A DNA stretch of 64,000 bases from Amphiduros pacificus. Taxonomy: Eukaryota; Annelida; Polychaeta; Phyllodocida; Hesionidae. Location: positions 39,802,682 through 39,866,681 of the forward strand of contig OX439005.1 in the NCBI GenBank assembly GCA_949316495.1, in the 5' to 3' direction. The notes below the pieces were generated by a model that was given only the letters and a program-made list of their open reading frames with translations, was not told the DNA's origin and ran no database searches. The position numbers were made by a program, and so were the translations under genes. Below are positions 10,201 through 20,500 of this stretch, one piece after another; positions within the stretch are counted from its first letter, which is position 1, and the number at the start of each line of letters is the position of its first letter.

Positions 10201-11705
10201 ATTTCCAGGAAGTAGATGATGTGGTTCCATTGAGTAAAAAGAAGTCTCATGATATTCCGCAGTGTCATCGAATCACCACCCGGAGTATGCTTCCCGAGCC
10301 ATCCTCCTTGGAACCAACAAGATCCGAGCCAGATGGGGAAACCACTTTTGATATTCAAACATACTGGGCCAGTGGACACGCCTCTCAGGAGTTAATAAAA
10401 TTGCAATATGAGGATCCGGATATTGGACCAATTCACGAATGGAAGAGAAGGGGTGATCGTCCACAAAGACAAGAGGTAGCAAGTTTCAGCCCGGCAACCA
10501 GGAAACTCTGGTTGAATTGGGAGAACCTGATATGTATATCAGGTGTTTTGTATCAGAAATGGCTTCCAGATCAGGAATCGGGTTTAATAAAACACCAACT
10601 CCTAATTCCAAGAATGTTGCGCCGAGAAGTTTTGCTTAGATGCCACAATAATCTGTTCTCGGGACATCTAGGAGTCGAAAGGACTGTCCAAAAGATCAAA
10701 AGCCGGTTCTACTGGTATAACATGCGCCAAGATGTCAAACATCACCTCCGCACATGCTCGACATGTAGTGCAAATCGGATGCCTGCAAAGAAGTTCCATG
10801 CGGTTCTATGTGACTATAGGGTTGGTGCTCCAATGGACCGTTGTGCGGTGGACATCATGGGACCTTTGCCTGAAACGAGAAACAAAAACAAATATATATT
10901 GGTTATTGGTGATTACTTCACACGGTGGATTGAGGCTTATGCGATACCAGATCAACAGGCAGATACTGTTGCAAGGCGAATTGTTTCCGAATACATCAGT
11001 AGACTTGGCGTTCCTCTTGAAATTCATTCTGACCAAGGTCGGCAATTCGAAAGTTCTTTATTTCAGGAGATATGTGGCCTCCTGGAAATGCGAAAGACTC
11101 GTAGTAGTCCTTCCCTTCCCTCTTCGAATGGAATGATTGAGCGGTTCAACCGCACTCTTGCAAAAATGATTCGTAGTTTCATTGACAAGAACAAGAATAC
11201 CTGGGATATTCATTTACCACTCTTGACAGCGGCCTACCGAAGTACTCCACATCCCGCGACAGGGTTTTCACCGAATATGTTGATGTTACACAGAGAGGTG
11301 AATCTTCCGGTAGACCTTCTTTTTCCAAGGCCAAGATCTGAGGAGTCCCCAGAAGTACATGAGTATGTTGCTGAGGTGCGAGAGAGAATGGAGGAATGTT
11401 ATGAGATAGCCAGAAGACAACTTAAGAGGACTGCTCAACGACAAAAGAAGGATCACAACTCAAGGATTAGAGAAAACCAATTTAAAATTGGGGACATGGT
11501 ATATCGGAGACACCATATCCGCAAGAAATTTGAAACCCCCTGGAGTGGTCCACTCGTAGTTGTCAAGGTATTGGGAGATTGCCTTTACAGGTTGGCTACA
11601 AGACAAAAAAGCATGGTATTGCATCATGACCTCCTGAAACCTTGGGAAGGGGCGGGATTGCCTAATTGGGCAAAGAAGATACGCAATGAACTCACTAATA
11701 ATTAA
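7257..11705 (+). CDS. pol: pol polyprotein of the Ty3/gypsy element (protease, reverse transcriptase, RNase H, integrase)
   Basis: One open frame of 1482 codons. In order: an aspartic protease with DSGAE near residue 206; a reverse transcriptase with LDLQSGYWQL and the catalytic YLDD near residue 699; RNase H starting at DTDASGVGIGG near residue 845; an integrase HHCC zinc domain near residues 1128-1173 and a DDE core with DIMGP, HSDQGRQFE and NGMIERFNRT near residues 1198-1295; and a GPY/F-like module (PWSGPLVVVKV) near residue 1430. The PR-RT-RH-IN order is diagnostic of Ty3/gypsy. The first roughly 180 residues are charged and unassigned. The frame differs from gag and starts after a stop, so how pol is expressed is not settled. 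Confidence 0.95.
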   Translation: MTSSEMDEEEKPKIMKQRCENAPPLKASQPSLTIENCPSGMRCFSDVDGMEGKKRLENFQGNGQEILFDSTRSGTGPLGVRDSDKSGSDGQRRCDNISTSEQLGSGNKSVLAVDDQLGVGDSKKIDGRPPKNFRRTTDIQDETSEVKDLNRIYPVLTGKEGETEKEKNKEIEGSSDKIPYHVIRMTKAVTMSVKASVAGSEISAIIDSGAEVTVLSDRVYKAIPEHKRPKIHQAAVGLKVAEKNKSMETSGIASILMKIGSSTYTWPMYIAPISDDMLIGCDFLDDKDITINTRRGLQLDGEWISCDVNRKSRLPRATLQRDTTIPGNHEAILQISITGNYSSDTESQCLIMEPLIEDSRDFIIGRALLDYHQDNCYVRCVNVGRDPVTLKKGYLVGELQPVEKIVDVLDSVLPKEESALHYQGVCQRTEFGGSHTSQGKIFGQNNSTRKRRGTRNENVQIPVIPEDWTSPLSGVDDCPIRKIEISNLQGHLQELYSKNCEKIESEEVKQKFAEFLFKHQNVFAENKLELGCCSAIKHKIDTGFAAPIRQPLRRSPKGFEGEEEKYLQEQLQAGVIKPSKSAWASNICLVRKTDGSVRWCIDYRRLNECTVKDAYPLPRIDTCIDCLASARIFSTLDLQSGYWQLQMEEEDQHKTAFITKYGLFEYTKMPFGLCNAPSTFQRCMELIFRGLQWKNLLIYLDDLIIYSNNLEEHFEQLDEIMTRLGSSGLKLKPSKCQFLQSEVLFLGHIVGQNGVCPNPKLISVVQDWTAPRNANEVQQFLGLCNYYRSFVHKFSDIANPLNKLTRKDEKFEWTAQAQRSFECLKMALCNAPTLAYPLPNTSYILDTDASGVGIGGILSQIQDGKERVISYGSKTLSKEQRRYNVTRRELLAVVTFLRQYRHYLLGQKFVVRTDHGSLRWLFNFKEPEGQVARWLEYISQYDFTIEHRPGKKHQNADALSRHPKHTDVVEDKIPYNAQEWDDFQEVDDVVPLSKKKSHDIPQCHRITTRSMLPEPSSLEPTRSEPDGETTFDIQTYWASGHASQELIKLQYEDPDIGPIHEWKRRGDRPQRQEVASFSPATRKLWLNWENLICISGVLYQKWLPDQESGLIKHQLLIPRMLRREVLLRCHNNLFSGHLGVERTVQKIKSRFYWYNMRQDVKHHLRTCSTCSANRMPAKKFHAVLCDYRVGAPMDRCAVDIMGPLPETRNKNKYILVIGDYFTRWIEAYAIPDQQADTVARRIVSEYISRLGVPLEIHSDQGRQFESSLFQEICGLLEMRKTRSSPSLPSSNGMIERFNRTLAKMIRSFIDKNKNTWDIHLPLLTAAYRSTPHPATGFSPNMLMLHREVNLPVDLLFPRPRSEESPEVHEYVAEVRERMEECYEIARRQLKRTAQRQKKDHNSRIRENQFKIGDMVYRRHHIRKKFETPWSGPLVVVKVLGDCLYRLATRQKSMVLHHDLLKPWEGAGLPNWAKKIRNELTNN

Positions 11706-12045
11706 ATGAAGAAGAACGCACCTCCCAGACGTGTTACTGTTGTTGTTATTTGGAGTTAATAACGATATGTTGGTTGTGACTACTTGAATATTGACTTTAG
11801 GTTAAACTTGTTCTTAGGTGAAATAGTTATATGTAGTGTTTCCCTGATCAGCCGGGATAAAGGATACCCTTGTTCATTATAGGATGACTGATGTTATTAA
11901 TAAAATCAACAAAGACCCCTGGTTATCTAAGACATGTTGAGACTAATTAGACCTAACAAATCCTACCGCATTTGAGATTGTTGATGGGCAGTGGAAGGAG
12001 TCAAGGTGTAAAGTGAACTATTGATGAATTTAATGTTGTAGAGAC

Positions 12046-12270
12046 ATGGATAGAAAGCCGACATACCCTTGGGCTAGTATTGAAGACTTTCTAAGAGACC
12101 TACAAAGCCTCATCGATCTAGAAGACCGGCTCATCGCATACAATGAGAGTCATCCCCCTCCTCCGCCCAAAGACGCCCCTGTGGAGGGACAGTTCGAGGA
12201 TGCACTCGAGGGGTTGGCGGAAGAGTTAAAAGACATGAAGTTGGTGGAGGAGGGCAGCACCAAGAAATGA
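12046..12270 (+). CDS. Small acidic ORF between pol and the zinc-finger ORF of the gypsy element
   Basis: A 74-aa frame (MDRKPTYPWASIEDFLRDLQ at the start) with a Pro run in the middle and a Glu/Asp-rich, probably helical C-terminus. It lies inside the element, 340 bp after pol, and is followed by an AATAAA at about 12301. I recognise no family. Coding is possible because the frame has ordered composition and sits among other element ORFs, but it is short. Confidence 0.4.
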   Translation: MDRKPTYPWASIEDFLRDLQSLIDLEDRLIAYNESHPPPPPKDAPVEGQFEDALEGLAEELKDMKLVEEGSTKK

Positions 12271-12450
12271 ACATTTAACCTTTTGTACATATCCTATCCT
12301 GAATAAAATTTGTGTTTAAGAGTATGATTGTATTCGGAGTTGTTTTAGTCGGAAGGTTCTATTTGTTCTTTCATTTTAGGAATTTCAGTGTTTCTTCTAG
12401 AACATCATGAAATAATGAGTTACCTATCTTTGGGGTGATCCGGTTCCAAG

Positions 12451-14088
12451 GTGAATGAATACGAAGAGCCCGCAATAAATAATCATAAGGTATCATTAAC
12501 CTATTTTCAGATGAGAGGAAAAGCTTATGAGTGCACGAAATGTACTTTCGTGGATGAGAAGAGCCGCGCCATATGGCATGTTCTAAAGGAACATGTCCAT
12601 TATGCCATGTGTCCGTGGTTCTGCCAGCTCTGCAAGGCCAAGTTCTCCTCCAAGAAGAAAGCAGAGATCCATCGTGGAAGTGGCATCCACAGGAGAAACA
12701 CTGGACTATGTGGAATGGATGCAGAGTCAGCTGACCATTACATCAAGCAGACAGAGAATCCCTTCCGCGTCAGGGTTCTGCCGAATCCTCATCAGGAGGG
12801 CGATCTGATGGAGTGGGACAGTGAGTCCTCGCAGGTCCACTGGAAGACGTTAGCAGCGGCTCGCCAAATTCCGACCGGAGTCCAGCGTCCAGTCCAGGAC
12901 CGGAGAGCTGAAGTCCCATTGGCGACTGCTGACGTCCCTGCTGTAGACCCCGCCCCAGTTCCAGAAGAAGCAGCGGTCCCGACACTGGAGATGCCCCAGT
13001 TCGACATGGGAGCGGTCCCTGGCAGTCTGTTAAACCGGGGTCTATCATTGATCCAGGCTCCTATCTCACAACCCTCACTGGAGTTGCCAAGGGTGGACCT
13101 CGTGGCGTTGCCGGAGACCTCCGACCAGACGGCCTTTGAGTCACTCCTCAGTTTAGCCGAGGAGCTGCAGCAGAGTTGCCCGGTGGTTACTCCGACCTTA
13201 CCGGAGGGTGCTGCTGCCCCCGCCCCCTCACATCAGAGAGACGTTCCGGTACCAAGTACGACCTGTCAGGAGAGTGTTCTGACTTCCGCCGCCACCGGGC
13301 AGAGGAATGTTTTCCTTCCTGCCACCACTCTGCCAGACAAGGGGCCTGTAGTCGCTATCTCACAAGAGGAGCACGAACCAGTTGCCGTACCACCATATTC
13401 GGAGAGTAGACCTGTTCTGTCTCCACCACCCCACCCTACCACATTATTGGGTGAAATAATCAGTGGGGAAGCGGAGGCCAATTTCACTCCTCAGTATGAG
13501 GGTGATATTTTGGATGAACCCTCCACGGTACCCGAACACGTAGAGCAGACGGAGACCGTTGCCATCACAGAAGGTCCCTCGCCGGCTTTAGTGCCCAACG
13601 AAACAGCGCCAGCCAAAGTTCCCCGAGGAGTTTCCCTGCCTGACTCGACGCCAATCATTCAGGTGAAGATTGATGAGAAAGTCCTGCTGCCAGCTTTGAG
13701 CTCCGTAGTGCGAGGGGCCATCGACACCATCGCTGATTCCATGAAGTCAACTGGCTCCAGGGCTGATCCTCATCCTTCAGCTCAGAGGAAGACTGTGGCC
13801 GCTCTTCAAGATGTTAATATTAAGCTACAACAAGTAATAAATTTACAGTCCAAGACCGTGCGATGGATGGAGAAACTCCACGGTGAGTTGGTCAAATTGA
13901 ACGCTCCGTCCATCGCCAGTACTCCAGTTCCTTCAAAGGAGCCCCTCGGACCGAAGACTCGCCCAGACGAAGCAGCTCCGTCTTCCATGAGCCACTCCGG
14001 TCGACGGAGACCGAGAGGACCATCCCCTGGTTCCGGTGGACACCGCCCTAAGAACTCTCGTTGGTCAAGCCCTCATCGAAGACATTAG
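12451..14088 (+). CDS. Accessory C2H2 zinc-finger, Pro-rich ORF of the gypsy element
   Basis: An uninterrupted 545-codon frame sits between pol and the 3' LTR, where env would be in an env-bearing relative. Near the N-terminus are two C2H2-type fingers: one from CTKC with His pair HVLKEH, and one from CQLC with His pair HRGSGIH (residues about 28-75). Residues about 110-430 are rich in Pro, Ala, Val and Ser and look disordered. A predicted amphipathic or coiled stretch (VNIKLQQVINLQSKTVRWM) lies near residues 450-475. The last 50 residues are strongly basic (Arg/Pro/Ser). No signal peptide or membrane segment is visible, which argues against an envelope protein. Binding of DNA or RNA is inference from the fingers. 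Confidence 0.7.
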   Translation: MNEYEEPAINNHKVSLTYFQMRGKAYECTKCTFVDEKSRAIWHVLKEHVHYAMCPWFCQLCKAKFSSKKKAEIHRGSGIHRRNTGLCGMDAESADHYIKQTENPFRVRVLPNPHQEGDLMEWDSESSQVHWKTLAAARQIPTGVQRPVQDRRAEVPLATADVPAVDPAPVPEEAAVPTLEMPQFDMGAVPGSLLNRGLSLIQAPISQPSLELPRVDLVALPETSDQTAFESLLSLAEELQQSCPVVTPTLPEGAAAPAPSHQRDVPVPSTTCQESVLTSAATGQRNVFLPATTLPDKGPVVAISQEEHEPVAVPPYSESRPVLSPPPHPTTLLGEIISGEAEANFTPQYEGDILDEPSTVPEHVEQTETVAITEGPSPALVPNETAPAKVPRGVSLPDSTPIIQVKIDEKVLLPALSSVVRGAIDTIADSMKSTGSRADPHPSAQRKTVAALQDVNIKLQQVINLQSKTVRWMEKLHGELVKLNAPSIASTPVPSKEPLGPKTRPDEAAPSSMSHSGRRRPRGPSPGSGGHRPKNSRWSSPHRRH

Positions 14089-14367
14089 GAAGATCTTGGA
14101 AGACTTTTATATCTTAATAAGAATTTATTAAATGGATCCTGAACCGTAAATTCGCGAATAATAACATTTTAATATAAATAGAAATATAAGAACTCTTCTC
14201 TATCTTTCAGGCCTGTTCGTCTAAGAAAAATTGAACTTTGGACATTTTTGTTATGGCCTCCGCTTTTGCGGACATTAGGCAGCCGTAACTGTTCCAATAA
14301 GATTATTATTCTACTGTTGACATGTTTAAATTTCAGGGATGAAATTAGGTTTTAACAAAGGGGGCAG

Positions 14368-15507
14368 TGTTGTGAAATTGCGTACCGCTCTCGGGAGCGC
14401 GTCAGGAAATTTATACGTACTTTCGATTCTCGGCTCCGCAAAGCTTCTCCTCTCTTCTTATTAATGTCTACAAATTGGACTTGGTATTTATCGGGTTCTC
14501 GGAGTAAATGAGCGGGGAAAACATACTGTTCGGGTTCAATTTCTTTGTGCGCATCTTCTGGTTAATTTTCTCGACCGCCATCTTGTTTTGTTCTCGTCCT
14601 GTCTCGCGGGAAACGAGATTTCGGCGTTTTGAACGGGATTTCGGCAGTGAAGTCGAATTCGACCTTTTCTTTCGATCCATTGTTCTTTGGTCGAATTTGT
14701 AATTATTTTTCGACAAAATAACGACTGCGGGAGTCGAGATTTTATTACTTTTGGCGCGGATATATATATACTGACGATTTTTGGTGGGGGTTCAGTTTTG
14801 ACCTGGCGCAAATTCGTCTGCTCTGATCCTCGCAACACAGTATTCTCCGACCGATCTCCGCAACTCTTCTCAGCGTATCACATTCACCTGTCGTGACAAC
14901 ACCACTGCCTCCGGGGTAAATACATAAACCAGAAGAATTCATTGAATTAAATAAATATAACTTATCATTTAATAAATAACCATATGATTAAAAGATGAAA
15001 TCTGTGATTAACTTGACAAATAAGGGAACAGAAGTGGATAACATCTATTATTATCCTTACATTTCAGGGAAAAAGTATTCCCATTAACATATGAGTTTCC
15101 CCACGCTAGTCATCCTCTTTGGAGTATATGACTTACTTGAGGGGTTGTATCGCCAGTTTAATTGATGATTCTAAATAAACCAAATGATGTACTAAAATGG
15201 GAACATGAGTGTCTGTCAGTTATCCAGCTGATTAATTCATGATACTAGGATTTAACAAAAGGGTTAAGAAATATGGCCCTCCCTCACTTAAAACAAATGT
15301 ATTTATGACTCCAAGTAGCATAACCAAGGAAAATTCTGTATCTTCTGGTCATCCCTTGGTACAGCCTGTGCTGTTCACCTAAAAGAATAAATAAAGTAAA
15401 AGGTCATTACTGCCCTCCATCCCAGGGAGATATATAACCCGGTACAAGCAGGTAAACAAAAATCCCTAACAATTGTGGTGCAAGCAGGTAAACAAAAATC
15501 CCTAACA
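14368..15507 (+). repeat. 3' LTR
   Basis: The 1140-bp uninterrupted LTR begins TGTTGTGAAATTGCG after a purine-rich tract and ends CCTAACA, followed by CATG. Several short ORFs inside (for example 14508-14702 and 14536-14838) are identical to ORFs inside the 5' LTR. They mark the LTR identity and are not separate genes. Confidence 0.95.
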
Positions 15508-15879
15508 CATGGATATCAGGTTCATGGGAATAACTGTACAATAGTTAAAACTGTTCTCAAGAATTTGACTAAAGTGAAAGCTCACAGAAAACCTGCCGAA
15601 TCATTTCATAAAAGGATGAGCCTTGAATGTCGTGGAATTGCTCTTTCACCTGACAGATTTATTAGAAAAAGAGGACAACATCACTTATGCAGTGAGTAAA
15701 AGGACCAAACATTTTGGTGTATATGACATTTCCTTTGATTCGGCTAAGACTTTGACTTTGGGTTTGTGAGACATGAGTGGAGGTGAATCACAAGTCAGTA
15801 GAGTATCTCAAAATACTGAAGGAAGTGGTAAGTACAATGGTGAGCAGGATAAAAATATTGTGTCAGATAGATATAATGC

Positions 15880-16050
15880 AGGTCTTGACATATGCACTGG
15901 CCAGATGACCCGGGGCCACCAGATTATCTGTTTGGGCTAATGAATGGACTTTTGTAGTGGTACAGTTGGGCAATCATATTTTTGGTATTTTAGTGGCCCA
16001 AACTATCTTAATTTTATTCTAATCCTTCATAGATATTTGTCTCATATCAT
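15880..16050 (+). repeat. Dispersed repeat family A, truncated copy
   Basis: The segment from GGTCTTGACATATGCACTGG matches the longer copies at 29600-29930 and 53131-53466 (shared CCGGGGCCACCAGAT and GTGGCCCAAACTATCTT). It stops matching at the left edge of a SINE, so the copy is truncated or was cut by that insertion. Confidence 0.8.
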
Positions 16051-16057
16051 GGTCACG

Positions 16058-16290
16058 GCCACGGGCCATGGCGCAGTTGGTAAGAGCGCCAGTTTATTAA
16101 AACCAATTCCTCTTTGGTGATCCAAAGGTTGTGGGTTTGATCCCCAGCCATGCAGAAATTGAATTCATGATACAATTTCACATATGAGCTGAGGCCTCTT
16201 TCACTAGGATCACAGTAAATATTGTTATTATGGTCCCACAATCTGCAGAACTTTTTCCCGTTAACATTTTGACATGACAAATTAAATTTT
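16058..16290 (+). repeat. tRNA-derived SINE
   Basis: A Pol III A-box-like TGGCGCAGTTGGTAAGAGCG and a B-box-like GGTTGTGGGTTTGATCC are about 50 bp apart, as in a tRNA head. They are followed by ATTGAATTCATGATACAATT, which is also found behind the tRNA-like head of the copy at 63205. The arms do not close into a good cloverleaf, so this is a SINE head and not a tRNA gene. The 3' limit is uncertain. Confidence 0.7.
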
Positions 16291-16394
16291 GGAGCAGTGA
16301 CATATTACTACGCCACTTTTTATGAGTAAAAAAGATATGAAGCTTTCAATATAATCAAAGAAATTCCATTGTGATTTTCATGGTCCCCTCAATC

Positions 16395-16814
16395 TGACGT
16401 CATTATCATGATTACATTGTAACAAGTTGCAGCCTTTCAGAATGTTACAAATGACGTCATCAAGCCAGAACAATGGGGACGTCAACGTCCCTCCCGTCCG
16501 TTATCGGTGGTGGATGTTGCCATCCTTCCCGTCTGTTAGGGGTTAAGCATCAATTCTACACTTTGGTGTTTTTGAAAGCTTAGCCACATGTGAACATAAT
16601 GACAGATTGAAATTATAATAGAGTAATAAGATATGTTACTATGAGATATAGCAGTTGCACTCCCAGCAGAGGTCTATCTGAGCCATAAGCTGCACATGAC
16701 GGGTAAACACGGATAGCGTGAACTTTATTTGACCTCAATTGAGGCTCAAAGTAGGGTAGCACTGTTTGACGTCATTTTGGTACTATTCAAAGGACAATAC
16801 ATTTCATGACGTCA
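16395..16814. promoter_or_regulatory. Cluster of four TGACGTCA (CRE-type) palindromes
   Basis: Perfect TGACGTCA octamers lie at 16395-16402, 16452-16459, 16767-16774 and 16807-16814, with a near-match (GGACGTCA) at 16837-16844. This octamer is the known binding site of CREB/ATF bZIP factors. No neighbouring transcription start is visible, so function is inference; the sites could belong to an old repeat. Confidence 0.35.
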
Positions 16815-17453
16815 TAAGCATATTGCCATACTCTTAGGACGTCATTTTACCTTTCAGTGCCTCTATGATGACGCCAAGAAAGGAGTGTGCTTTTATTAGG
16901 GGCCTATATATTAAGGTCTTGTTCAAATAGGTTTTACAGACAATGACAAGTTGATTTATTACCAACATGTGAATTTTAAACGTTTTTTTCAAAATCGGTG
17001 CTTAATCCCTTGAAGATATTAATTCTGGTAACTAGACTTTTAAGGTTCATTTTAAAAATCACTTGTTTTTACTTTTAGAAGCTCATTAGAATCACGATAT
17101 TTTCTCTTATTAAAAAAAGGATTTCACCTTTATTTTGGTTGTTGGGTGAAAGATATAAATTTACAGGTCCATTGCAGTAACAAAGCTGTGAGACCATTTC
17201 ATCACCCGGGGAATCATGCCTACAGTAGGGGGAAAACATGCCTAATCCAAGCCATTCTGAACCAAGGAATCTTCACAAACTCACAGCTTCATAAATATTA
17301 TTAGAACATGTATGTATGTTTGAAGTATTTAATGTCTGTTTAAATAGAATACATCTGCAGTAATATGATTATCACATAATCATATTTAATCTTGCAATAA
17401 AATGGGTAAAACAAGCACCGATCCTACATGTTAAAACTTAGACCAAATTCCCT

Positions 17454-17459
17454 TTTATT
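17454..17459 (-). promoter_or_regulatory. Candidate polyadenylation signal of TTC27
   Basis: TTTATT on the plus strand reads AATAAA on the minus strand, about 135 bp after the TTC27 stop codon. It is the first canonical hexamer I see there. Confidence 0.35.
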
Positions 17460-17593
17460 TGGGATTGTAATTTAAATGCAATAATTGCTATTACCATTGC
17501 AAAGGTGCTTCAAAATATTTAGTATCCTTGGCTTTCTTTAATATTTACATTTAAACTTTATATAAAAATAAATCATTTAAAGTTTGCCAGGTG

Positions 17594-20500
17594 TTAGCTT
17601 CTGGAGGTGATTGCGTCGATAATATTCTGTAATTCAGCATCTAACTGAAGACAGGGTTCTGCTAAATCTGCCACAAGTTCCTGAGTTGCAGGGTTGGTAT
17701 GCTCTTTCTGTTAACAACAATAGAATTTCAATAAGAAACTAATTTGAAGTAAATGAAGTAAAATATTTTGCTTTATTAATCATGTTCAAATTTTTGTTGT
17801 TCCCTGAAGGCTCCACATTCTGGGTATGTAATTATAATCATAATCATTATAATCATCAATAAATAAGCTCTTTTTTCTCAGAATGAATCAAATCTAACAA
17901 GCAAAGATAATTGCAACTTACTCTAATTTTTGTGGTTACTCCTTTCAGCATGAGCTTGGCTGAGGAGAGCATCTGGGTGACTCTCACAGAGTCCTCCACT
18001 TGCTCACTGATACTTACATACGCTGAAAATGAACAGATAAGTAAAATTAGCATTTCAATTAACCCACCATCTTCTTTAAAACACTGTTTCTGAATAAGAG
18101 ACAGCATCATTTTGCAGTATTTTCCTCCCCATTATTAGAGCCATCTCAAAGAAAAAAGTTCCAGGCCCAGGCTCAGGTTTTGTCAAAAGAATAGTAAAAT
18201 GTTGTGGGGCCAATAAATGCTGTCTGGTGTTATGTAAAATAATGTTTTACTTTGATTTTGAAAATCATTCCTGTGGCCTTGAAACAATATTACATAAAGT
18301 ATTATGAAACCTATTTGATTACACTTCAATGATCCCAAACTCCTATTCACTGTGCATCACATCCGAAGACAATGTGTAACAGAGGAGAATATGATAATTT
18401 TCTTGAATTTACAACTAATTTCTGACAAAAAATATTCTTTATTGCAATAAAGATTAATTTGAAAATATCATTTAGGGAAAGTCAGGGGGTGAGTGTGTTA
18501 AGAGAACGGAAATATCTTAAAACTGTTAATGTGTTGATATGGCAATCAAATGTTGTCATACTAATGGCTCAAACTTAACTAGTATGCACAATATTTATGC
18601 ATTTTGACCTACTTTTTGCAAGGTTTACAGATTGGTTGGCGACATCTTTACATTTCTCCAGATCCTTCTCCCAGCCTGGTGCCTGGGTCACACAGCGGTG
18701 AGATTTCTGAAGATACTGAAGTGCCTGAAAATGAAAATGTTCCTTTAAACAATCTTGTAATATTCATATATTCATCATTAGATGCAGCATTAATATTGAG
18801 GCTATAAATCATGGAGTTGGCCATTTCTGTGTGGTGTTTAATACTTCATAATTCTGAGACATTTGCTGACAAAGATTCTTTGAAATCAACATATTGGAAT
18901 CAACATATGATATAAAAATATTCTCTGGTATAATTTTCTAGTTCAATAAATAAATAAATACATAGACTGAAGGCCTAAACTTATGCTGTCGTATGGTTTT
19001 TTTGCGATGTATGTGAAAATTGCTCTAAAGTTGAAATTGTTTTAAGCATTTACCCAGCTTTGACAAGACCACATTGCTTTTCAAAATAAGGCTACATTTA
19101 GATTATTATTAAGATTAGATTATTAGATTATTTAGATTACTATTTAGACAGAATGAGCCACTGGATGTTGATTTAATCAGAAAATCTATGAACAAAATGT
19201 CTGAGCCTTACGGGGAAAAAAGATCTTGTCAGTTTTCTTACTGCATTCTGAATAAATTCCATAAATTATAGATTTACCCGTTCTCTGTCAACCTGTGAGA
19301 CTTCAGTGGTGCCCTCTGTCAGAAGTTTGGCATATAACCTCCAGATTTCAGCATCTGTGGTTACAACTGCTGTAGTTCTGCCCATCAATCTCAGGAGTTT
19401 CTCTCTGAGCCGCCCCGATGGAATTTCATTGGCATCATTCAAGTTTTCAACTACAGCCTTAACCAGTACGCCCAACACCTACAATCACATTCAAACCACA
19501 GGTAACAAACCATAGCTTTCTCACATACAGAAAGAAAAACACATTTCTGCTCACTTTACATCTCTATAAATTGATTTCCTTGACAAGTTTGAGACTTTCA
19601 TCCCAAATCACTCAGTATACATGTATAAATGGTCAAAATGAATATATTGATAGACTATCAATCAATTACATAGAATATAGCAGGCCATGGGCCCCAAGAC
19701 TTGCATGTCAATGTGAAGCAATTGCTGTTAATTATCCATGTTGGCACCCTTGTAATAATCAATGTCATTACATGCTAACATTGTATTGCATGAGTCAATT
19801 CAGCACATGTATGGAAAGAAATACTGCAAATACCTGGGAATCTCCATATTTGTTTTTCTTGTCGAGCATTCTGTGGTATGCTCTGATAGACTCTTCAAAC
19901 TGACCAATGTCCACTGCCACCTTCAATATACAAACAGCTGAAATATTAAATGGCAATCAGAGATTGCAAGATATCCCATCCGTGTGGAACTCGATATAAT
20001 TGTGTTGTGGCTTTATGGACCACATCTGGGTGATTGTTTAACTTCTTGGGAGATTCCTTAATTGAGTGTTGATCCTGTTCATATTAGGACAGATATTAAT
20101 TGTTTTTAAAATAATAAATGAAAGTATTCACCCTTGTAAGGAATTACCACTGTACAGATGAGGTTATTTACTTTTACTTTTACACTTTTAGAAGTTACCT
20201 TCCAGCACCTTAATTATACTGGTCCTACTACAAATGGATATGTACATATATTTTCATTGCTAAATGTTATGAGCCCCATGGTTTACGCACCAGTAGATAG
20301 TTCTCCCATATCCTCCAGTTTTCATAATCACACTTGAGAGCTTCCTGGAATGCATTGAATGCTCGATGCCTGAAAGTGCAAAACACAATACCAAACATCA
20401 GCCAAACAGTTTCACGAGATATAACTAACATTTAGATATCAACTAATCCAAACATTCCTGTCGTAAGATAACACTCACTCATTGCATAAGCTATAAATCT

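Larger units (their letters stand above)
2025..15507 (+). mobile_element. Ty3/gypsy LTR retrotransposon, young copy with an insertion in its 5' LTR
   Basis: Two LTRs that start TGTTGTGAAATTG and end ..TAACA bracket gag, pol and two more ORFs. CATG is repeated directly outside both ends (2021-2024 and 15508-15511), as expected for a target-site duplication. The 3' LTR (14368-15507) is 1140 bp. The 5' LTR has the same sequence but is interrupted by a 2.2-kb insertion (2131-4304). The LTRs differ at only about five positions by eye, so the insertion is recent. A primer-binding site matching the 3' end of tRNA-Leu(CAA) follows the 5' LTR, and a purine-rich tract ending AAAGGGGGCAG precedes the 3' LTR. 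Pol order (PR-RT-RH-IN) is that of Metaviridae; clade placement is not claimed. Apart from the LTR insertion the element looks whole. Confidence 0.95.
15512..17593. other. Intergenic, repeat-rich; no gene recognised
   Basis: This stretch holds a truncated dispersed repeat (15880-16050), a tRNA-derived SINE (about 16058-16290) and a group of TGACGTCA palindromes (16395-16814). The 74-codon frame at 15475-15699 starts inside the LTR and has no recognisable domain. The right end is the TTC27 3' UTR. Confidence 0.5.

Noticed and set aside
12451-14088. Envelope protein
   Set aside because: No signal peptide, furin-like site or membrane anchor; instead C2H2 fingers and a disordered Pro-rich middle.
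15475-15699. 74-codon ORF straddling the end of the 3' LTR
   Set aside because: It starts inside the LTR and continues into flanking DNA with no recognisable domain.
16060-16150. Functional tRNA gene
   Set aside because: A and B boxes are present but the acceptor and other stems do not pair; a second, diverged copy with the same tail at 63205 shows it is a SINE.
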